DNA from: Sphingobacteriaceae bacterium | GTDB lineage: Bacteria > Bacteroidota > Bacteroidia > Sphingobacteriales > Sphingobacteriaceae | Direction of reading: 5' to 3' | DNA: 6,701 bases | NCBI GenBank assembly: GCA_021740025.1 | Contig: JAIPAN010000064.1 | Coordinates: 1-6,701 of the forward strand | Shown here: positions 1 to 5,800 of the stretch, in pieces | Layout: each line of letters starts with the position of its first letter | Numbering within the stretch: position 1 is the stretch's first letter | The notes under the pieces: generated by a model | Told to the model about the DNA's origin: nothing | Databases searched by the model: none | What the model saw: the letters and a program-made list of their open reading frames with translations, nothing else | Translations under genes and position numbers: made by a program

Positions 1-1061
1 CTAGTGGCACACCGCATGTCATCCGCATTAAAATGCCGGCCAACGAAACCGTACACTTTACCGATATGATTCGTGGTGAAGTAAGTTTCGATACCAATTT
101 AGTAGACGATAAAGTTTTGCTAAAAGCCGACGGCATGCCTACCTACCATTTAGCCGTGGTGGTTGACGATTATTTAATGAAAATTAGCCACGCCTTTAGG
201 GGCGAAGAGTGGTTGCCTTCGGCACCGGTACACCTATTGCTATGGGAATATTTAGGCTGGAAAGTAGACATGCCACAATGGGCTCATTTACCCCTCATAT
301 TAAAGCCAGATGGCAACGGAAAATTAAGCAAACGTGATGGCGATAGACTCGGATTTCCGGTATTTGCCATGAATTGGAAAGACCCCAACTCGGGTGAACT
401 AACTCCAGGATTTAGAGAGTTAGGCTTTTTACCCGAAGCATTTTTAAACTTATTGGCCCTATTGGGCTGGAACGATGGTACCGACCAAGAAGTGTTCAGT
501 TTAGCTGAATTGATTGAAAAATTCGACCTAAGCAGAGTAAGTCATGCCGGGGCTAAATTCGATTTTGAAAAAGCCAAATGGTACAATGCCGAGTGGATAA
601 AACAATTAGATAACACCCGTTTAGCAGAAGAAGTACATCGCTTTTTAGCGAAACCTGAAATTGCCAACGATGCCTATTTTAAACAGATACTGGAGCTGGT
701 AAAAGAACGCCTCGTGCTCTTAAGCGATTTTTGGCCACAGGCCTCTTTCTTCTTTACCGAGCCAACAAGCATAGATGTAGATTCGGTAAAACCAAAATGG
801 AGTGCGGAAAAAGAAGCATATTTTAAAACCCTTAGCACCCAATATACCCAACTAGAATCTTGGGATAGTGCAACCCTTGAGGAGCTGTTTAAAACCCAAG
901 CCGAACAAGCCGGTTTAAAAGTTGGCGAACTCATGCTACCTTTCCGCATCATGTTGGTGGGTGGTAAATTTGGCCCTGCCGTGTTTGATATTGCCGCAAC
1001 TATTGGTAAGGAAAAAACCTTACAAAGAATACAACACGCTTTACCGCTATTTGCTAACTAA
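1..1061 (+). CDS. gltX: Glutamyl-tRNA synthetase, 3' part (5' end outside window)
   Basis: Class I aminoacyl-tRNA synthetase that charges tRNA(Glu) with glutamate in the cytoplasm. The reading frame is already open at base 3 (SGTPHVIRIKMP, before the first ATG at 33), so that ATG is internal and the gene begins upstream of the window. About 352 residues are visible. Bacteroidota GltX proteins are about 500 residues, so roughly 150 N-terminal residues with the HIGH motif are missing. The class-defining KMSKS-type loop is present as KLSKR at 321-335, followed by DGDRLGFPVF. Upstream of it are the family segments DGMPTYHLAVVVDD and FRGEEW...HLLLWEYLGW. The rest, from about base 400, is the helical anticodon-binding C-terminal region. 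It ends in TAA at 1059-1061, 5 bp before the amidase gene, so co-transcription is likely. No frameshift or internal stop is seen. The discriminating or non-discriminating nature of the enzyme cannot be read from this fragment. Confidence 0.97.
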   Translation, partial: SGTPHVIRIKMPANETVHFTDMIRGEVSFDTNLVDDKVLLKADGMPTYHLAVVVDDYLMKISHAFRGEEWLPSAPVHLLLWEYLGWKVDMPQWAHLPLILKPDGNGKLSKRDGDRLGFPVFAMNWKDPNSGELTPGFRELGFLPEAFLNLLALLGWNDGTDQEVFSLAELIEKFDLSRVSHAGAKFDFEKAKWYNAEWIKQLDNTRLAEEVHRFLAKPEIANDAYFKQILELVKERLVLLSDFWPQASFFFTEPTSIDVDSVKPKWSAEKEAYFKTLSTQYTQLESWDSATLEELFKTQAEQAGLKVGELMLPFRIMLVGGKFGPAVFDIAATIGKEKTLQRIQHALPLFAN

Positions 1062-1066
1062 AGCCT

Positions 1067-1882
1067 ATGCGCAAAATTGTTGGAATCGGTTTATTAGTGC
1101 TCTTAGCCTCTTGTGCCAGCAACCCTTATAAAGAGAGTGAGAAAATATATACCAAGCAAATCCGAAGCTTTAGCAAAGACTTAAGAAAGAAAGAGATAAA
1201 TGCTTTTGTAGATTCTGCAGGAAATGCGCTAGCAAGCCAATGGGTATCTACCGTAAATTATAATCTGCGTAAGCCCAATTACGTAATCATTCACCATACA
1301 GCGCAAAAAAACGTAGATGCTACCCTGAAAACATTTACGCTAGCCAAAACACAGGTAAGTGCCCACTACCTAATTGGCACAGATGGAAAAGTAACCCAAC
1401 TATTAAACGATTATTTACGAGCATGGCATGGTGGTGTGGCCAAATGGGGTAGCATTGGCGACATTAATTCGGTTGCAATTGGTATTGAATTAGATAATGA
1501 TGGCTTTAGCCCATTTAGCGATGTACAAATCAATGCGCTGATAGCCGTATTGCAAAAATTGCAAACGACTTATAATATCCCTAGATCTAATTTTATTGGG
1601 CATTCGGATATCGCCCCTAGTCGAAAGGTAGATCCTAGTATCTATTTTCCATGGAATAAATTAGCCGAAAAGGGATTTGGTTACATGCCAGCTCCCTTAC
1701 TTACAGAGCCTATTCCAACTACATTCGACCCGCTACTGGCCCTCCGAGTAATTGGCTACGATACCAGAGATGGTGCAGCAGCTGTGGCTGCTTTCAAAAG
1801 GCATTTTCTAGGTAAAAATGATGGCAGCGATTTAAGTGAAGAAGATTTAAGGGCGCTTTACAACGTATACTGCAATTATTAA
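1067..1882 (+). CDS. N-acetylmuramoyl-L-alanine amidase, AmpD/AmiD-like lipoprotein
   Basis: Predicted zinc amidase (Amidase_2/PGRP fold) that cuts the bond between N-acetylmuramic acid and L-alanine in peptidoglycan or its fragments. The 271-residue protein starts with a lipoprotein signal: MRK, a hydrophobic stretch, then lipobox LASC with Cys16 as acylation site, so it should be membrane-anchored in the periplasm. The catalytic domain spans about residues 70-205. Likely zinc ligands are His76 (IIHHTA), His179 (IGHSDIAP) and Asp189 (KVDP); Glu141 (GIELDN) and Lys187 fit the other conserved positions. Residues about 220-271 (LLALRVIGYDTRD, VAAFKRHF, LSEEDLRALYNVY) resemble the small helical peptidoglycan-binding C-terminal domain of E. 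coli AmiD. The start is fixed by an in-frame TAA at 1055-1057 with no other ATG in between. No Shine-Dalgarno is seen, as is usual in Bacteroidota. It follows gltX by 5 bp and ends just before a strong terminator. The exact substrate (intact wall or recycled muropeptides) is not settled by sequence. Confidence 0.93.
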   Translation: MRKIVGIGLLVLLASCASNPYKESEKIYTKQIRSFSKDLRKKEINAFVDSAGNALASQWVSTVNYNLRKPNYVIIHHTAQKNVDATLKTFTLAKTQVSAHYLIGTDGKVTQLLNDYLRAWHGGVAKWGSIGDINSVAIGIELDNDGFSPFSDVQINALIAVLQKLQTTYNIPRSNFIGHSDIAPSRKVDPSIYFPWNKLAEKGFGYMPAPLLTEPIPTTFDPLLALRVIGYDTRDGAAAVAAFKRHFLGKNDGSDLSEEDLRALYNVYCNY

Positions 1883-1887
1883 TGCAC

Positions 1888-1921
1888 AAAAAAAGCCCTC
1901 CGATTCTCGGGGGGCTTTTTT
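1888..1921. terminator. Intrinsic terminator between convergent genes
   Basis: A 9-bp GC-rich stem (1895-1903 with 1907-1915) closes a three-base loop TTC. It is flanked by seven A on the left (1888-1894) and six T on the right (1916-1921). On the + strand transcript all nine positions pair, one as a U-G wobble (1899 with 1911), giving a strong terminator starting 5 bp after the amidase stop at 1882. Read on the - strand the same wobble becomes an A-C mismatch, but the stem still ends in seven U, so it can also stop the porP transcript that ends at 1944. It fills most of the 61-bp gap between the two converging units; 1922-1943 shows nothing else. Confidence 0.92.
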
Positions 1922-1943
1922 ACTAGAAATAGTTTTAATAGTA

Positions 1944-2831
1944 CTATTTACGTTTATTTAAGTTAAGTTGTAAACCCAATTCAAAACTCCCGTTTGAGTA
2001 CGCTTGGATTTGAGTAGTTGGGGTACTATAGCAAGCCAAAAATTGCCATTGATGTCCATTCTGATAACTTAATCCGAAACTGAAACTTTGATTGGTATGA
2101 TACATGGTGCTCAATGCCAATTGATTGGCAAAAGACTTAACTTCAACTCCCAAATCCATCATGTTTTGGTAATTTTGAACACCCCGATAGGCTACTTTAG
2201 GAATAAATTGCCAATTGGTATTTTGAAGTTTATAGCTAATAGCCGTATAAAAAATGCTAAAATCAGCCGTATTTTGGTCTTCAGTTTTCAATTGCTTCTT
2301 TAAATTGTTTACTGAACCCTCAATAGTCAAACGATTGTTAGTATATGCCAAACCAAAATCTCCATCGAAAATAATTTCACGATCATTATAACCTAGGGCA
2401 ATCGGATCATTAGCTTGACCAACAATTGCACTCGTATTTAGCTGATCACGCTGAAGGCCTAAAGATAAACCAAAACTAAATGCTCCATCGCCATTATTAA
2501 TGGGTAAATGGTAGGCGTAAGTTGCCATCATCTTAGTCCGATCCAATAAACCAGCTTGGTCTTTATACATATTTAAACCCAAACCAACTTTTTTAAATCC
2601 ATGTGTAGCGGTTACCGAGGTATTGGTAGGTGCACCGGGTACATTATTGCTCCATTGTCTTCTATAGCCTACATTAACTTGCAATCCTTGTTGTACACCT
2701 GCCATCGCCGGGTTTGCTAAATATGGGTTTTGAAAATATTGCGCAGTAATAGGGTTAATTTGTGCCTCGGCTTGGTTCATTAAAAATGTACCAATTAGTA
2801 GGGTTATTACATATCTGAATACAGATTTCAT
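1944..2831 (-). CDS. PorP/SprF family type IX secretion membrane protein
   Basis: Predicted outer-membrane beta-barrel of the PorP/SprF family. Family members take part in T9SS; SprF-like paralogues are needed to secrete or anchor specific cargo carrying type B C-terminal domains. The protein has 295 residues, near the usual 300-330. It has a Sec signal peptide with a likely cut at AEA|Q (residues 23/24). The mature N-terminus carries the family hallmark QYFQNPYLANPAMAG. It is followed by YRRQW, the GLGLNMYKDQAG and ATYAYHLPI segments, and alternating beta strands to a C-terminal strand ending near FELGLQLNLN. The start is well fixed: an in-frame TAG lies two codons upstream (2837-2835). It is the second gene of the unit, 19 bp after the stop of the large surface protein. 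That gap is almost all A/T and has no Shine-Dalgarno. The adjacency points to a dedicated partner for that cargo rather than the core PorP, because no porK/L/M/N genes are visible. The family call is firm; the cargo partnership is inferred. Confidence 0.93.
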   Translation of the reverse strand: MKSVFRYVITLLIGTFLMNQAEAQINPITAQYFQNPYLANPAMAGVQQGLQVNVGYRRQWSNNVPGAPTNTSVTATHGFKKVGLGLNMYKDQAGLLDRTKMMATYAYHLPINNGDGAFSFGLSLGLQRDQLNTSAIVGQANDPIALGYNDREIIFDGDFGLAYTNNRLTIEGSVNNLKKQLKTEDQNTADFSIFYTAISYKLQNTNWQFIPKVAYRGVQNYQNMMDLGVEVKSFANQLALSTMYHTNQSFSFGLSYQNGHQWQFLACYSTPTTQIQAYSNGSFELGLQLNLNKRK

Positions 2832-2850
2832 ATGCTAATTAATTAAATGT

Positions 2851-5800
2851 TTAGTTTCTAATAATAGTGATAAATCCTTTTTTAACAGGAACGCCTGGGC
2901 CAAATGAGATGAAGTAGTAATAGGTATCTTCTGTTAAAAGACTTCCATTTACCTCTGCTCTCCAATCATTAGTATACCCCTTTTTACCATAAATTAGTCG
3001 GCCAGCCTTGTCAAAAATTTTCACTTCATTTTCTGGGTAACTCTCCAAGTTTTCAACTACCCATGCATCATTTATACCATCACCATTAGGTGTTATAATA
3101 TTACCAGGCGTAACATTATAGTCGTTAAGTACCAAAACAGGTATGGTTAAGGTGCACACCGCTCCCGAACTGTGGGTAACAGTTACCGTATAGGTTGTAG
3201 TTTTAGCAGGGCTTGCTAGTGGGTTGGCAATGTTGTTTGCACTTAAACTAAGTGACGGGCTCCAACGGTAGTTCACAATTGCCATACCTGCTACGTTTAG
3301 TTGAGAGGTAAGGCCCTTACTAATACTAGGATTGCTAGAAGGTGCTGTTCGGACTAAGCTACCTGTAATATTTCCTGTACCAGTTACTACAGGGGTTTTT
3401 AAAATAGTTATAGTAAAGGTTTTATCAAAGCTTAAACCGCCCAAATCCGTAGTTCTTAACACCACTGAATACGTGTTTTTGTTGGCAGAATTATAGCTAA
3501 TAGCTGCTTTAAGTTGATTATCTAATATGCTAAATGCATTCACATCACCACCTACTAAACTATAACGATGTGTATCTCGAGCATCAACATCGGCGGTATT
3601 TAATACACCAATATCAACACCAATTTCGTTAGATTCATAAATGTAACTTCTAGATAAAGTGATGTTGGTAGGAGCTTCATTTACATCGTTAATACCAATG
3701 GTTATTACTTTTTCAAAGCTCAAGCCACCGGCATCTGTAGTACGAATACGAACAGAATAGGTTTTTTTAGCTTCGAAATTAAAACTAATGTCTGCTTTTA
3801 ACTCATTACCCACGATAGTGAATTTACCATTGTCGGTGCTTCCAGTACCGCTTACTAACCTATAGGTAAATGTATCACCCGCATCTACATCGGTAGTACT
3901 TAAATTTCCAATTACAGCACCTATGGCATTGTTTTCATTTATATTGCTAGCACTGATTGCCCAATCGGTTGGAACTTCATTTACATTAGTAATTGCAATA
4001 CTAATTGCTTTTTCAAAGCTCAAACCACCTGCATCTGTTGTACGGATCCGAATGGTATAACTAGTTTTATTTTCAAAATTAAAGCTGATAAGTGCTTTTA
4101 ATTCGTTGCCTACGATGCTAAATCTAGCATTGTCGGTGCTTCCAGTACCGGCAACCAACCTATAGGTATGGGTATCCCCAAGATCAACATCGGTACTGCT
4201 TAATCGACCAATTACTGCACCAATGGCATTGTTTTCGGCTATGCTACTGCTACTCGGGATAATATCCGTTGGTGGACTATTGAAAATTAGTGTAATAGTT
4301 GCCGTGGTAGAACCCCCGCTATTGGTAGCAGTTACTGTATAAGTCTGTGAACCAGTTAATGCAGCTGTTAATGTGCCCGATATAACACCAGTTGTTGGGT
4401 TAATAGACAAGCCAGCAGGTAAGTTAGGGGAAATACTATAACTAATAACAGCTCCGCCAGTTGCAGTTGGAACCATATTGTTCATCGGTGTATTTCTTCT
4501 AAGTGTTTGTGTACTTGGTGTATACGTTAAGTTTGCTGGAGGATTATCATTATAAACCCGAATTGATACTACGGTACTTGCTTGACAAGCAGCTGCCGAG
4601 GATGCAGACACGGTATAGTTTTGAACATTACTAATAGCAGTTGGCGTACCGCTTATAGTACCATTACTAGCATTAAAAGATAAACCTGCAGGTAAACTCG
4701 GACTGATTGTAAAGTTAGTAGAGCCAGCTCCTGTATTTGAAACTACAATTGGACTAAGTACATTTCCACGAATGAACGAGTAACTTGGCTGAGCATAAAA
4801 AATAACTGGTACAGGGTTTACAGCTACAATAGTTGGCTCAGAAACTGAAGTAATTCCACCACGAGTACTTACCACTTCAACCGTATAACTACCAGTTTGG
4901 CTTGCAGTAAACTCACGTAAATTGGCACCACTAATAAGCGCACCATTTTTGTACCATTGGTATGACGTAGCTGTTGAGGCTTGTAAAACAACATCCGAAC
5001 CATAGCAGAAAGTTGTTGCTCCGCTTGCATTATTGGTACCAGCGGTTGGTGTAATAGTAGCTTGTTTGGCATAACAATACTCAGGAATTTGTACTTGTTG
5101 AAGATTGATAGCACCACCCGTTGCACCAGTAAAACCCCAGTAGGCATAATTTTGTGATGGGAAAATATTGGCTTTAATATCGTACACAATATCAAATCGT
5201 TTGGTTCCATCATACCACACTTGGAAATTTTTTGTTTGGGCAGTCCAAATAAACTGCACATCATGCCATTGGCCATCTTCCATTTGTACATAATATGGCG
5301 TTGCAAATTCTGAATGAGCAGCAGCTGAAGAAGTTTGACCATTTTTTATAATGGCAATATGATCTTGTGATCCAGGGTCATTTACTCCATTATAATAGGT
5401 ATCAAACTCTACAGCAAATGACGGTGTAATTCCCGAATAGCCCAAACCACCACCGGATGAACCTGCATTAACCGATTGATTTTGAAGAACAAAGGCAATA
5501 CCATCGGCACCTGCGTCATTGTTCCCTAAGTATACTTTTGCCGAAATATTAAAATCTTCGCTGAGTATTAATTTATTTTTATTCCATGCACTTCCACTTT
5601 GGGCTCCAGCATTGGGCGTTAAGGTAATGATATTACCCGCTACACTAGAATTTCCATTCAATTGAAAATCTGATACCGTGAAGGTATTACAACTTGCATT
5701 TTGTATGGTAAGTGCAAAAGTAGTGCTTGTACTAAGCCCAAGTTCATCGGTTACGGTTAGGGTAATATTTGCCGTACCATATAAACCATCAGCTGCACTA

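Noticed and set aside
674..952. 92-residue - strand open frame inside gltX
   Set aside because: It is antisense to the conserved GltX anticodon-binding region, with no upstream context or homology that I recognise.
922..1131. 69-residue + strand frame bridging gltX and the amidase
   Set aside because: It overlaps both genes out of frame. Both real genes have clear families and well-defined ends.
2088..2303. 71-residue + strand open frame within the porP-like gene
   Set aside because: It is antisense to the beta-barrel coding region. It has no start context and no recognisable domain.
3400..4272. Regularly spaced repeats as a possible CRISPR or non-coding repeat array
   Set aside because: The period is 300 bp and in frame, the units code for similar domains, and there are no short identical repeats with unique spacers.
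4869..5342. 157-residue - strand open frame
   Set aside because: It overlaps the lectin and Ig-like coding region in another frame of the same strand. The composition is odd (many Leu, Met, Lys) with no recognisable domain.
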